Origin: Xenopus tropicalis
Lineage: Eukaryota; Chordata; Amphibia; Anura; Pipidae
Direction of reading: 5' to 3'
Length of the DNA stretch: 64,000 bases
Assembly: GCF_000004195.4 (NCBI RefSeq)
Contig: NC_030683.2
Coordinates: forward strand, 985,207 to 1,049,206
Within the stretch, counting starts at the first letter, position 1; each line of letters begins with the position of its first letter. The notes beneath the pieces are model-generated. The model worked only from the letters and a program-made list of their open reading frames with translations, was not told where the DNA came from and did no database searches. Made by a program: the position numbers and the translations under genes. Below are positions 46,885 through 58,710 of this stretch, piece after piece.

Positions 46885-47535
46885 CCCGCGGGTGGCTCTG
46901 TGATGGGAGCAGCATTGTGCCCGCGGGTGGCTCTGTGATGGGAGCAGCATTGTGCCCGCGGGTGGCTCTGTGATGGGAGCAGCATTGTGCCCGCGGGTGG
47001 CTCTGTGATGGGAGCGGCATTGTGCCCGCGGGTGGCTCTGTGATGGAGCAAGCATTGTGCCCGCGGGTGGCTCTGTGATGGGAGCAGCATTGTGCCCGCG
47101 GGTTGGCTCTGTGATGGGCAGCGGCATTGTTGCCCGCGGGTGGGCTCTGTGATGGGAGCAGCATTGTGCCCGCGGGTGGCTCTGTGATGGGAGCAGGCAT
47201 TGTGCCCGCGGGTGGCTCTGTGATGGGAGCGGCATTGTGCCCGCGGGTGCTCTGTGATGGGGGAGCGGCATTGTGGCCCGCGGGTGGCTCTGTGATGGGA
47301 GCCGGCATTGGTGCCCGCGGGTGGCTCTGTGATGGGAGCAGCATTGTGCCCGCGGGTGGCTCTGTGATGGGAGCAGCATTGTGCCCGCGGGTGGCTCTGT
47401 GATGGGAGCGGCATTGTGCCCGCGGGTGGCTCTGTGATGGGAGCGGCATTGTGCCCGCGGGTGGCTCTGTGATGGGAGCGGCATTGTGCCCGCGGGTGGC
47501 TCTGTGATGGGAGCGGCATTGTGCCCGCGGGCAAA
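46885..47535. repeat. Tandem array, unit 35 bp, about 18 copies
   Basis: The unit is GTGCCCGCGGGTGGCTCTGT, GATGGGAGCGGCATT, with GCAGCATT as the main alternative. The CCCGCGGG core is an 8-bp palindrome in every copy. The long minus-strand frames are by-products. Confidence 0.97.
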
Positions 47536-47574
47536 TCCACGCTCCTGGCCGAACCAAATCCTTAAAATCAGAGA

Positions 47575-47852
47575 TGCAATCTGGGGAGAGCGCGGGGATC
47601 TGATCTGGGGAGAGCGCGGGGATCCGATCTGATCTGGGGAGGGCTCGGGGATCTGATCTGGGGAGGGCTCGGGGATCGGATCTGGGGAGAGCTCGGGGAT
47701 CGGATCTGGGGAGAGCTCGGGGATCTGATCTGGGGAGAGCTCGGGGATCTGATCTGGGGAGAGCGCGGGGATCCGATCTGATCTGGGGAGGGCTCGGGGA
47801 TCGGATCTGGGGAGAGCGCGGGGATCTGATCTGGGGAGAGTGCAGAGATTTG
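47575..47852. repeat. Tandem array, unit 24 bp, about 11 copies
   Basis: The unit is GATCTGGGGAGAGCTCGGGG plus ATCT or ATCG, with GAGCGCGGGG and GGGCTCGGGG variants and an extra GATCT in some copies. Confidence 0.95.
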
Positions 47853-48685
47853 GGGGGGGGGTGCAGTGAAGATAAAGGGTAACCAGAGCTGCTCATTCTC
47901 CCCCCATACTGACCCACTGTGCCGTTATGCTGGGGATGTAGAGCAGGGGGTTCTGGGTAAGCGCTTGTGGTATCTGGGTGGGGAGCCGCTGGGAGGGTTT
48001 ATGAGTGGATTGTGGTTTCCTGTTATTGGGCGGCACGAGGGCCTCTATCTGCCCCATTATCTCTGTCTGTAACCCCTCCCATAGCGCCCCCCTGTGCCAG
48101 TATGTATGTATAGCCAGTCTGTGCTGATTATTAGTGAGAGCCTATGGTGGGAGTGGGGCCCATGGTTGTACCCATACCCCCCCACATTTAGTGATCAGAG
48201 CGCACAGCAGTTGTGTGTGTGGCCCGACGGCCGATCCGGTAGCTGTCAGCGCACACTTGGGGAGCGGGGGTGCCCCGAGTTCCATTTGCGTTATTGTGAT
48301 ACTGCAGCCTGTTGCTATAGGAACCACTGTATCTTCTTTGCCTCGTACACAAGCACCTGGCAGTGAAGGGTTAAACAAAAGGTTTCTGGGAGAGTGACCG
48401 TGATGCAGGACTGTGTGGCAGAGAGAGGGTTAATGTTGGGATGAGATGTAGGGTAGGATACTGAGGGTTTGTATGAAAGCCTCTCTGGCAGGGAAGGGGT
48501 TAAATGCTGGCAGTTTGGGACTAAATGTGTCTAATCCCCCCCCCCCCCCCCCCCCCCTTTCCTCTAAATACACTGACCCGGGGCAGCTCCAGCCATGAGA
48601 TAAGTTTCCCTATCTCTCCCCCAGCGGATTCCAGGCCCCCCAGATAAAGTGCTGGGGGGGGGGCAGGGAGAGGGGAGAGTTATTA
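47853..48685. other. Unique spacer with a poly-C run, no gene recognised
   Basis: Mixed sequence. About 22 C residues at 48536-48557 precede TTTCCTCTAAATACACTG. No exon supported. Confidence 0.45.
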
Positions 48686-48990
48686 GAGTCACACTGAGAG
48701 AGAGAGAGAGAGAGTTATTAGAGTCACACAGAGAGAGAGAGAGAGAGAGGGGAGAGTTATTAGAGTCACACAGAGAGAGAGAGAAGGGAGAGTTATTAGA
48801 GTCACACAGAGAGAGAGAGAGGGGGGAGAATTATTAGAGTCACAGAGAGAGAGAGAGAGAGGGGAGAGTTATTAGAGTCACACAGAGAGAGAGGGGAGAG
48901 TTATTAGAGTCACACAGAGAGAGAGAGAGGGGAGAGTTATTAGAGTCACACAGAGAGAGAGAGAGAGAGAGAGGGGAGAGTTATTAGAGT

Positions 48991-49028
<38 letters not shown>

Positions 49029-49504
49029 AGAGTTATTAGAGTCACAGAGAGAGAGAGAGGGGAGAGTTATTAGAGTCACAGAGAGAGAGAGAGGGGAGAG
49101 TTATTAGTCACACAGAGAGAGAGAGAGAGGGGGGAGAGTTATTAGAGTCACACAGAGAGAGAGAGAGAGGGGAGAGTTATTAGAGTCACACAGAGAGAGA
49201 GAGGGGAGAGTTATTAGAGTCACAGAGAGAGAGAGAGAGAGGGGAGAGTTATTAGAGTCACACAGAGAGAGAGAGAGGGGGAGAGTTATTAGAGTCACAG
49301 AGAGAGAGAGAGAGAGGGGAGAGTTATTAGAGTCACAGAGAGAGAGAGAGAGAGGGAGAGTTATTAGAGTCACAGAGAGAGAGAGAGAGGGGAGAGTTAT
49401 TAGAGTCACAGAGAGAGAGAGAGAGGGGAGAGTTATTAGAGTCACACAGAGAGAGGGGAGAGTTATTAGAGTCACACAGAGAGAGAGGGGAGAGTTATTA
49501 GAGT

Positions 49505-49535
<31 letters not shown>

Positions 49536-50490
49536 GGGAGAGTTATTAGAGTCACAGAGAGAGAGAGAGAGAGGGGAGAGTTATTAGAGTCACAGAGAGA
49601 GAGAGAGAGGGGAGAGTTATTAGAGTCACACAGAGAGAGAGAGAGGGGAGAGTTATTAGAGTCACACAGAGAGAGAGAGGGGAGAGTTATTAGAGTCACA
49701 CAGAGAGAGAGAGAGAGGGGAGAGTTATTAGAGTCACCAGAGAGAGAGAGAGAGAGAGGGGAGAGTTATTAGAGTCACACAGAGAGAGAGAGAGAGAGGG
49801 GAGAGTTATTAGAGTCACAGAGAGAGAGAGAGGGGGGAGAGTTATTAGAGTCACACAGAGAGAGAGAGAGGGGAGAGTTATTAGAGTCACACAGAGAGAG
49901 AGAGGGGAGAGTTATTAGAGTCACAGAGAGAGAGAGAGAGAGAGAGGGGATAGTTATTAGAGTCACACACAGAGAGAGAGAGGGGGGAGAGTTATTAGAG
50001 TCACACACAGAGAGAGAGAGGGGAGAGTTATTAGAGTCACACAGAGAGAGAGAGGGGAGAGTTATTAGAGTCACAGAGAGAGAGAGAGAGAGAGAGAGAG
50101 GGGATAGTTATTAGAGTCACACACAGAGAGAGAGAGGGGAGAGTTATTAGAGTCACACAGAGAGAGAGAGAGAGAGGGGAGAGTTATTAGAGTCACAGAG
50201 AGAGAGAGAGAGAGAGAGGGGATAGTTATTAGAGTCACACACAGAGAGAGAGAGAGGGGAGAGTTATTAGAGTCACAGAGAGAGAGAGAGAGAGAGAGAG
50301 AGGGGAGAGTTATTAGAGTCACAGAGAGAGAGAGAGGGGAGAGTTATTAGAGTCACACAGAGAGAGAGAGAGAGGGGAGAGTTATTAGAGTGGGACTGAG
50401 AGGGAGAGAGACAGCCAGTCGGGGGCAGGGAGAGTTATTAGAGTGGGACTGAGAGGGAGAGAGACAGCCAGTCGGGGGCAGGGAGAGTTA
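48686..50490. repeat. GA-rich tandem array, unit about 35-55 bp, about 43 copies
   Basis: The invariant part is GGGGAGAGTTATTAGAGTCA, followed by CACAGAGAGA with a (GA)n tract of variable length. After 50390 the last two units change to GTGGGACTGAGAGGGAGA and CAGCCAGTCGGGGGCAGGG. Unit length varies only through the (GA)n part, so this is a microsatellite nested in a minisatellite. Confidence 0.97.
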
Positions 50491-50860
50491 AAAGGAGAGA
50501 GAGGGAGAGGCATTTGGGAGGGAGAAGGTGGAGTTGAGCGACTCTATTTACAGTCCCCGAGTTTCTCCCTCAGTTGTTCCTGAGCTCAGGGGGGAAGGAC
50601 AGAGGCTGCTGATCTGCCTGTGAGACACCCCAGCCTTTCGGGGGTTCAGGTTAGTGACAGTTGGGGTTGGTGCTGGGGATTAAAGAGCCCAGTGTGAGTG
50701 ACTGCTGACACCCAGCTGATTGCCCTCCTCATCCCCCGCTCTGTGCCCCCCCTCCCCCCCAGCTGAAACAATGGTTTGTGCCACATCCTGTGCTGTCAGT
50801 GTCCTGCAGGGATCCCCCCCCCCCCCCCCCCCCCCCGAGCTCCAACTGTACTTACAGTTT
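50491..50860. other. Unique spacer, possible exon-like segment
   Basis: A purine-rich part leads to unique sequence ending CGGGGGTTCAG followed by GTTAGTGAC at 50651, a plausible donor. Without a matching acceptor or open frame this is not called as an exon. A C-run lies at 50815-50836. Confidence 0.3.
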
Positions 50861-50869
50861 CCTTGTGTG

Positions 50870-50967
50870 TTTCCTTGTGTGTGTGTGTGTGTGTGCCCGC
50901 GTGTGTGTGTATGTGTGTGTGTGTGTGCCCCGCGTGTGTGTGTATGTGTGTGTGTGTGTGCCCGCGT

Positions 50968-51000
<33 letters not shown>

Positions 51001-51116
51001 CCATGTATGTGTGTGTATGTGTGTGTCCGCGTGTGTGTGTGTGTGTGTGCCCGCGCGTGTGTGTGCCCGCGCGTGTGTGTGTGTGTGCCCGCGCGTGTGT
51101 GTGTGTGTGCCCGCAC

Positions 51117-51147
<31 letters not shown>

Positions 51148-51890
51148 TGTGCCCATGTGCCCGCGTGTGTGTGTGCCCGCGTGTGTGTATGTGTGTGCCC
51201 GCGTGTGTGTGTGTATGTGTGTGCCCATGTGCCCGCGTGTGTGTATGTGTGTGCCCGCGTGTGTGTGTGTATGTGTGTGCCCGCGTGTGTGTGTATGTGT
51301 GTGCCCGCGTGTATGTGCCCGCGCGTGTGTGTATGTGCCCGCGTGTGTGTTTCCTTTGTGTGTGTGTGTGCCCGCGTGTGTGTGTGTGCGCCCGCGTGTG
51401 TGTTTCCTCGTGTGTGTGTGTGTGTGTGTGCGCCCGCGTGTGTGTTTCCTCGTGTGTGTGTGTGTGCGCGCCCGCGTGTGTGTTTCCTCGTGTGTGGTGT
51501 GTGCCCGTGTGTGTGTGTGCCCGCGTGTGTGTTTCCTTGTGTGTGTATGTGTGTGTGTATGTGTGCCCGCGCGTGTGTGTATGTGTGTGCCCGCGCGCGT
51601 GTGTGTGTATGTGCCCGCGCGTGTGTGTGCCCGTGTGTGGCCCGTGTGTGCCCGCGTGTGCCCGCGTGTGTGCCCGTGTGTGTGTGTGTGTGTATGTGTG
51701 TGTGCCCGCGTGTATGTGCCCGCGCGTGTGTGTATGTGCCCGCGTGTGTGTTTCCTTTGTGTGTGTGTGTGCCCGCGTGTGTGTGTGTGTGCGCGCCCGC
51801 GTGTGTGTGTTTCCTCGTGTGTGTATGTGTGTGTGCGCCCGCGTGTGTGTTTCCTCGTGTGTGTGTGTGTGCGCGCCCGCGTGTGTGTTT

Positions 51891-51921
<31 letters not shown>

Positions 51922-52264
51922 CCCGCGTGTGTGTTTCCTTGTGTGTGTGTGCCCGCGTGTGTGTTTCCTTGTGTGTGTGTGTTTCCGTGTGTGTGTGTGT
52001 GTGTGCCCGCGTGTGTGTTTCCTTGTGTGTGTGTGTGTGTGCCCGCGTGTGTGTTTCCTTGTGTGTGTGTGTGTGCCCGCGTGTGTGTTTCCTTGTGTGT
52101 GTGTGTGTGTGCCCGCGTGTGTGTTTCCTTGTGTGTGTGTGTGTGCCCGCGTGTGTGTGTGTGTGCGCGCCCGCGTGTGTGTGTTTCCTCGTGTGTGTAT
52201 GTGTGTGTGCGCCCGCGTGTGTGTTTCCTCGTGTGTGTGTGTGTGCGCGCCCGCGTGTGTGTTT

Positions 52265-52298
<34 letters not shown>

Positions 52299-53085
52299 CC
52301 GCGTGTGTGTTTCCTTGTGTGTGTTGTGCCCGCGTGTGTGTTTCCTTGTGTGTGTGTGTTTCCGTGTGTGTGTGTGCCCGCGTGTGTGTTTCCTTGTGTG
52401 TGTGTGTGTGTGCCCGCGTGTGTGTTTCCTTGTGTGTGTGTGTGTGCCCGCGTGTGTGTTTCCTTGTGTGTGTGTGTGTGTGCCCGCGTGTGTGTTTCCT
52501 TGTGTGTGTGTGTGTGTGTGCCCGCGTGTGTGTTTCCTTGTGTGTGTGTGTGTGTGTGCCCGCGTGTGTGTTTCCTTGTGTGTGTGTGTGTGTGTGCCCG
52601 CGTGTGTGTTTCCTTGTGTGTGTGTGCCCGCGTGTGTGTTTCCTTGTGTGTGTGTGTGTGTGTGTGCCCGCGTGTGTGTTTCCTTGTGTGTGTGTGTGTG
52701 TGTGCCCGCGTGTGTGTTTCCTTGTGTGTGTGTGTGTGTGCCCGCGTGTGTGTTTCCTTGTGTGTGTGTGTGCCTGCGTGTGTGTTTCCTTGTGTGTGTG
52801 TGTGTGTGTGCCCGCGTGTGTGTTTCCTTGTGTGTGTGTGTGCCTGCGTGTGTGTTTCCTTGTGTGTGTGTGTGTGTGCCCGCGTGTGTGTTTCCTTGTG
52901 TGTGTGTGTGTGTGTGCCCGCGTGTGTGTGTGCCCGCGTGTGTGTTTCCGTGTGTGTGTGCCCGCGTGTGTGTTTCCGTGTGTGTGTGCCTGCGTGTGTG
53001 TTTCCTTGTGTGTGTGTGTGTGTGCCCGCGTGTGTGTTTCCGTGTGTGTGTGTGTGCCCGTGTGTATGTGCCCGTGTGTGTGTCC
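50870..53085. repeat. GT-rich minisatellite, about 2.2 kb
   Basis: Units combine (GT)n of variable length with GCCCGCGTGTGTGTTTCCTT or TTTCCTCGT. Blocks with ATGTGTGTGCCCGCGCG prevail before 51720, and units with TTTCCTTG prevail after 51900. A roughly 370-bp block near 51760-52120 is repeated near 52140-52480. All open frames of 700-820 codons on both strands come from the repeat. Confidence 0.97.
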
Positions 53086-53930
53086 CCCCCCCTCCCCATC
53101 TGTATCTGTAACCCCCAGTGCAATCTCCCCCCAGTACAATCATGATACCAAAGCTACTTCCCTTGGGGAAAGACAAGTTGCAGTTGGGCCAGTTTAATCC
53201 TTAAGGCGACTCCAAGGCATCAGATTTGATTCCCGCCTGTATCTGGTACCTGAGTGTGAGGAGCCCCTCCCCCGCCGGGGCTGCAAGGGAATGCTGGGAT
53301 TTGTAGTTTGCTGCACTAGGGGCGGGGGGAGGAAATTATTGTGGCTCTGCCACTTCCTGCTTTACCTTGTCATGGGGTGAAACAGGTGTGTGACAGTAAA
53401 TTGCATCCCCCGCAGGAGATATAATTACTGTCCCTTTAACTGCTGCCTCCCGGCCCTCTGCTCCTTGGCTGGGATTGGCCAGGGGCCCCATGTGCTGAGT
53501 AGATGAGAGTGTAAGGGCCACAGCAGGAAGGAAGTTGGCTTCTTGCCTCCAACTTCACAAGGTCCATGGGGGGCCACAGACATCCCTCTTAAATAACTGT
53601 GGGTGGGGGGCTCTGTGCCTGATATGGTTTGGGGGACACCCCTGGCTGATGCCCTTTACTTTGCTCTCCCCTTGTCTTCTGAGTGCCCTCCCCTTACTGC
53701 CCTCCTGGCACTTTCTCCCCTCTCACGGCCTTGGGGGGGGGGGGGGGGGGGGGGGGTTTGTGCCATGGCAAGATGTTATACCCTGGCCTAGAGTGCCCTG
53801 CCCTTTACACTGCTCTGGGCCCAGCTCTACCCTGTTGTTTGACCATTATTGTGCCCTCCCCCTGACTGTGCTGCCCTGGGTGGGTACTAAATGGGCTCAG
53901 CTCTGTGATTGCCAAACCTCTTCCCTTAAT
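53086..53930. other. Unique spacer with a poly-G run, no gene recognised
   Basis: GAATGCTGGGATTTGTAGT at 53290-53308 and a CCCTTTAA motif at about 53431 recall Xenopus dispersed repeats. About 26 G residues lie at 53731-53756. No exon supported. Confidence 0.45.
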
Positions 53931-53934
53931 TTCC

Positions 53935-54440
53935 CAGGATTCATTGGGGTTTGGCATGGTGCCGAGAGACTGGCGGATTGCTAATGTGGTTCCACTGTTC
54001 AAAAGGGGATCCTGGTCTCAGCCTGAGAACTATAGGCCTGTTAGTCTGACATCAGGGGTAGGAAAGCTTTAGGGAGGGGTAATAAGGGATAGGGTACTTG
54101 GATACATTGCAGTTCACAATACTATTAGTTTGTGCCGCATGGGTTTATGGGTAACAGATCTCATTTAGTCGCCTTTTATGAGGAGGTGAGTAGGAACCTT
54201 GATGCTGGAATGGCAGTGGATGGGATCTACTTGGGCTTTGCTAAAGCGTTTGATACAGTACCTCACAGAGGGTTAATGATCAAATTAAGGAATATTGGCC
54301 TAGAACATAATATTTGTAATTGGATAGAGAACTGGCTGAAGGATAGAGTACACAGAGTGGGGGGAAATGGAACATTTTCTAATTGGGCCAGTGTGGTTAG
54401 TGGGTACCGCAGGGGTCAGTCCTTGGGCCTTTGCTTTTTA
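53935..54440 (+). pseudogene. CR1-type LINE reverse transcriptase relic
   Basis: The + strand gives, across frame breaks, WRIANVVPLFKRG, then NYRPVSLTSG, then GFMGNRSHL, FAKAFDTVPH (the RT block with the first catalytic Asp), IENWLKDR and finally VVSGYRRGQSLG, matching the GVPQGSVLG block. The stop codons at 54070-54130 and the frame change show decay. It is cut off before the YxDD block by TTAAAGGGCAACTATCATG at 54444, the start of another element. It represents an upstream part of the same kind of RT as the copies at 20 kb and 22 kb. Confidence 0.85.
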
Positions 54441-54442
54441 AC

Positions 54443-54475
54443 TTGTTAATTAAAGGGCAACTATCATGCTAAAAT
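54443..54475. mobile_element. TTAA-flanked MITE terminus (Kolobok/T2-like)
   Basis: TTAAAGGGCAACTATCATGC is a typical end of abundant TTAA-target MITEs in Xenopus. The other end was not found, so the extent is unknown. Confidence 0.35.
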
Positions 54476-54794
54476 TGCTTCCCCCACCAGAGGTGCGGGC
54501 TAATAAGCTCAGTACTGCACCCAAATCAGCCATAAGCAGGACTGGTAGGGTGCAACTCCTATTCCTACTCTTCTGGGGCACTGCCCCTTTGCCATTCCCT
54601 GGGGGTATTTCTCAAGCACTGCCCCCTGCCATTCTATGTGCAATTAACCATTATCTCCCCCCCCAGGGAATAGACCATATCATTCCAACATATTTGGCTA
54701 CGTGCCTGGCTCATCTCTCTAAGTATAATGTTCTATAGGGGGGGGTGTCTACTGAACACCAGGGCATTTGGTCTGCCTTCCTACTCCCCCCCCC

Positions 54795-55765
54795 CCATAT
54801 TGTGAGGTTGCTGCAGGGAGTCAGAACCAGCAGTGCAGGGAAGGGAAAGGGACAGACACAGTGACAGTTACACATAACTATAAACCCAGTGAGAATGAGG
54901 AATGAATGGATATTGGGGAGTTGTATCAGGAGTCAGAACCAGCAGTGCAGGGAAGGGAAAGGGACAGACACAGTGACAGTTACACATAACTATAAACCCA
55001 GTGAGAATGAGGAATGAATGGATATTGGGGAGTTGTATCAGGAGTCAGAACCAGCAGTGCAGAGAAGGGAAAGGGACAGACACAGTGACAGTTACACATA
55101 ACTATAAACCCAGTGAGAATGAGGAATGAATGGGTATTGGGGAGTTGTATCAGGAGTCAGAACCAGCAGTGCAGGGAAGGGAAAGGGACAGACACAGTGA
55201 CAGTTACACATAACTATAAACCCAGTGAGAATGAGGAATGAATGGATATTGGGGAGTTGTATCAGGAGTCAGAACCAGCAGTGCAGGGAAGGGACAGACA
55301 CAGTGACAGTTACACATAACTATAAACCCAGTGAGAATGAGGAATGAATGGATATTGGGGAGTTGTATCAGGAGTCAGAACCAGCAGTGCAGGGAAGGGA
55401 AAGGGACAGACACAGTGACAGTTACACATAACTATAAACCCAGTGAGAATGAGGGATGAATGGATATTGGGGAGTTGTATCAGGAGTCAGAACCAGCAGT
55501 ACACAGAATGAGGAATGAATGGATATTGGGTAGTTGTATCAGGAGTCAGAACCAGCAGTGCAGAGAATGAGGAATGAATGGATATTGGGGAGTTGTATCA
55601 GGAGTCAGAACCAGCAGTGCAGGGAAGGGAAAGGGACAGACACAGTGACAGTTACACATAACTATAAACCCAGTGAGAATGAGGAATGAATGGATATTGG
55701 GGAGTTGTATCAGGAGTCAGAACCAGCAGTGCACAGAATGAGGAATGAATGGATATTGGGGAATG
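54795..55765. repeat. Tandem array, unit 112 bp, about 9 copies
   Basis: The unit runs TATTGGGGAGTTGTATCAGG, AGTCAGAACCAGCAGTGCAG, GGAAGGGAAAGGGACAGACA, CAGTGACAGTTACACATAAC, TATAAACCCAGTGAGAATGA, GGAATGAATGGA. Three copies near 55495-55560 and 55730 lack about 60 bp between AGCAGTGCA and GAATGAGGAA. Confidence 0.97.
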
Positions 55766-56385
55766 TTCTGATTATGCAGAGGAAGAGGTTTGGGGGAGAC
55801 CAGCCCATGAGTGGGGCAGTTAGTGTGGGGCTGGGGCAGATCACCTCTCAGTATTATACAGTCTGTTTCCCAGTCGCTGTGGTTACTTTGCTGCCTACAC
55901 TGTGGCCGGTTCCGGTACTGGCCCAGTCCATCTCTGTTCACTTGGTTTCTCGGGTGAGTATTGGCACATTGCCCCCGTGCTGCTGGGTACTTACTGTAAC
56001 CCTATGCTACTCAGATCCTGGTGCAGGGGCCGGAGGGCCACTGGTTGGGCCGACTGGTTTTTCTGCTTTTCTCTCCCAGGGCTCCCAGCTGCTGTATGTG
56101 ACTCCCAGTACTGGGACTATTGTGCCCCCTGAGGCTGCGGGACATCCCCCTAGTGTGCGTTGCTATGTGTCGGTATCTATAGCGCATATGCACAGGGGCC
56201 GCTCACTAACTGGCCTGTACAGTCACATGGGGTGAGGGGTCCATACATCTCAGGGCCCCCCAGGGGAAGAGACGCAGAGTATTAGCCCTGGCCAGTAGCC
56301 CTGGGCAACAAGTGGCACTAATGACTCCCGGAGCCACTGTTAGTCCTGGGGGGATTGGGATATTGCCATATTGTTTCCCTTAGGC
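55766..56385. other. Unique spacer, no gene recognised
   Basis: A 181-codon open frame at 55690-56235 starts inside the 112-bp array and continues through unique sequence. It has no domain that I recognise and no consensus splice context, so it is not called as a gene. Confidence 0.4.
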
Positions 56386-56387
56386 AG

Positions 56388-58710
56388 TACAGTATAGGGG
56401 TATAGAGCAGGGTGGGGGTGCAGGGAGTAGGGAGGCAGTATATGAATGAGTTATAGGGAAGGCTGGGGGGGTATAGAGCAGGGTGGGGGTGCAGGGAGTA
56501 GGGAGGCAGTATATGAATGAGTTATAGGGAAGGCTGGGGGGGTATAGAGCAGGGTGGGGGTGCAGGGAGTAGGGAGGCAGTATATGAATGAGTTATAGGG
56601 AAGGCTGGGGGGTATAGAGCAGGGTGGGGGTGCAGGGAGTAGGGAGGCAGTATATGAAGAGTTATAGGGAAGGCTGGGGGGGTATAGAGCAGGGTGGGGG
56701 TGCAGGGAGTAGGGAGGCAGTATATGAAGGAGTTATAGGGAAGGCTGGGGGGGTATAGAGCAGGGTGGGGGTGCAGGGAGTAGGGAGACAGTATATGAAT
56801 GAGTTATAGGGAAGGCTGGGGGGTATAGAGCAGGGTGGGGGTGCAGGGAGTAGGGAGGCAGTATATGAATGAGTTATAGGGAAGGCTGGGGGGTATAGAG
56901 CAGGGTGGGGGTGCAGGGAGCTAGTGAGACAGTATATGAATGAGTTATAGGGAAGGCTGGGGGGTATAGAGCAGGGTGGGGGTGCAGGGAGTAGGGAGGC
57001 AGTATATGAAGGATTATAGGGAAGGCTGGGGGGGTATAGAGCAGGGTGGGGGTGCAGGGAGTAGGGAGGCAGTATATGAATGAGTTATAGGGAAGGCTGG
57101 GGGGGTATAGAGCAGGGGGGGGTGCAGGGAGTAGGGAGGCAGTATATGAATGAGTTATAGGGAAGGCTGGGGGGGTATAGAGCAGGGTGGGGGTGCAGGG
57201 AGTAGGGAGGCAGTATATGAATGAGTTATAGGGAAGGCTGGGGGGGTATAGAGCAGGGTGGGGGGTGCAGGGAGTAGGGAGGCAGTATATGAATGAGTTA
57301 TAGGGAAGGCTGGAGGGGTATAGAGCAGGGTGGGGGTGCAGGGAGTAGTGAGGCAGTATATGAATGAGTTATAGGGAAGGCTGGGGGTATAGAGCAGGGT
57401 GGGGGTGCAGGGAGTAGTGAGGCAGTATATGAATGAGTTATAGGGAAGGCTGGGGGTATAGAGCAGGGTGGGGGTGCAGGGAGTAGGGAGGCAGTATATG
57501 AATGAGTTATAGGGAAGGCTGGGGGGTATAGAGCAGGGTGGGGGGTGCAGGGAGTAGGGAAGCAGTATATGAAGGAGTTATAGGGAAGGCTGGGGGGGTA
57601 TAGAGCAGGGTGGGGGTGCAGGGAGTAGGGAAAGCAGTATATGAATGAGTTATAGGGAAGGCTGGGGGGGTATAGAGCAGGGTGGGGGTGCAGGGAGTAG
57701 GGAGGCAGTATATGAATGAGTTATAGGGAAGGCTGGGGGGTATAGAGCAGGGTGGGGGTGCAGGGAGTAGGGAGGCAGTATATGAATGAGTTATAGGGAA
57801 GGCTGGGGGGTATAGAGCAGGGGGGGTGCAGGGAGTAGTGAGGCAGTATATAAATGAGTTATAGGGAAGGCTGGGGGGGTATAGAGCAGGGTGGGGGTGC
57901 AGGGAGTAGTGAGGCAGTATATGAAGGAGTTATAGGGAAGGCTGGGGGGGTTATAGAGCAGGGTGGGCGTGCAGGGAGTAGGGAGGCAGTATATGAATGA
58001 GTTATAGGGAAGGCTGGGGGGGTATAGAGCAGGGTGGGGGTGCAGGGAGTAGGGAAGCAGTATATGAAGGAGTTATAGGGAAGGCTGGGGGGGTATAGAG
58101 CAGGGTGGGGGTGCAGGGAGTAGGGAGGCAGTATATAAATGAGTTATAGGGAAGGCTGGGGGGGTATAGAGCAGGGGGGGGTGCAGGGAGTAGGGAGGCA
58201 GTATATGAATGAGTTATAGGGAAGGCTGGGGGGTATAGAGCAGGGTGGGGGTGCAGGGAGTAGGGAGGCAGTATATGAATGAGTTATAGGGAAGGCTGGG
58301 GGGTATAGAGCAGGGTGGGGGTGCAGGGAGTAGGGAGGCAGTATATGAATGAGTTATAGGGAAGGCTGGGGGGGTATAGAGCAGGGTGGGGGTGCAGGGA
58401 GTAGTGAGGCAGTATATGAAGGAGTTATAGGGAAGGCTGGGGGGGTATAGAGCAGGGTGGGGGTGCAGGGAGTAGTGAGGCAGTATATGAAGGAGTTATA
58501 GGGAAGGCTGGGGGGTATAGAGCAGGGTGGGGGTGCAGGGAGTAGTGAGGCAGTATATGAAGGAGTTATAGGGAAGGCTGGGGGGTATAGAGCAGGGGGG
58601 GGTGCAGGGAGTAGGGAGACAGTATATGAATGAGTTATAGGGAAGGCTGGGGGGTATAGAGCAGGGGGGGGTGCAGGGAGTAGGGAGACAGTATATGAAT
58701 GAGTTATAGT
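56388..58710. repeat. Tandem array, unit about 70 bp, about 33 copies
   Basis: The unit is GGGGGGTATAGAGCAGGGTG, GGGGTGCAGGGAGTAGGGAG, GCAGTATATGAATGAGTTAT, AGGGAAGGCTG. Variation is mostly in the lengths of G-runs and in ATGAATGAG versus ATGAAGGAG. Confidence 0.97.

Noticed and set aside
50680..53197. Six overlapping frames of 770-825 codons (Cys/Val-rich on +, His/Thr-rich on -)
   Set aside because: All three phases on both strands are open because the DNA is a GT/AC repeat. No real protein gene behaves this way.
55690..56235. 181-codon open frame partly in unique sequence
   Set aside because: It starts within the 112-bp array, has no known domain, and no supporting exon borders. Kept only as a remark.
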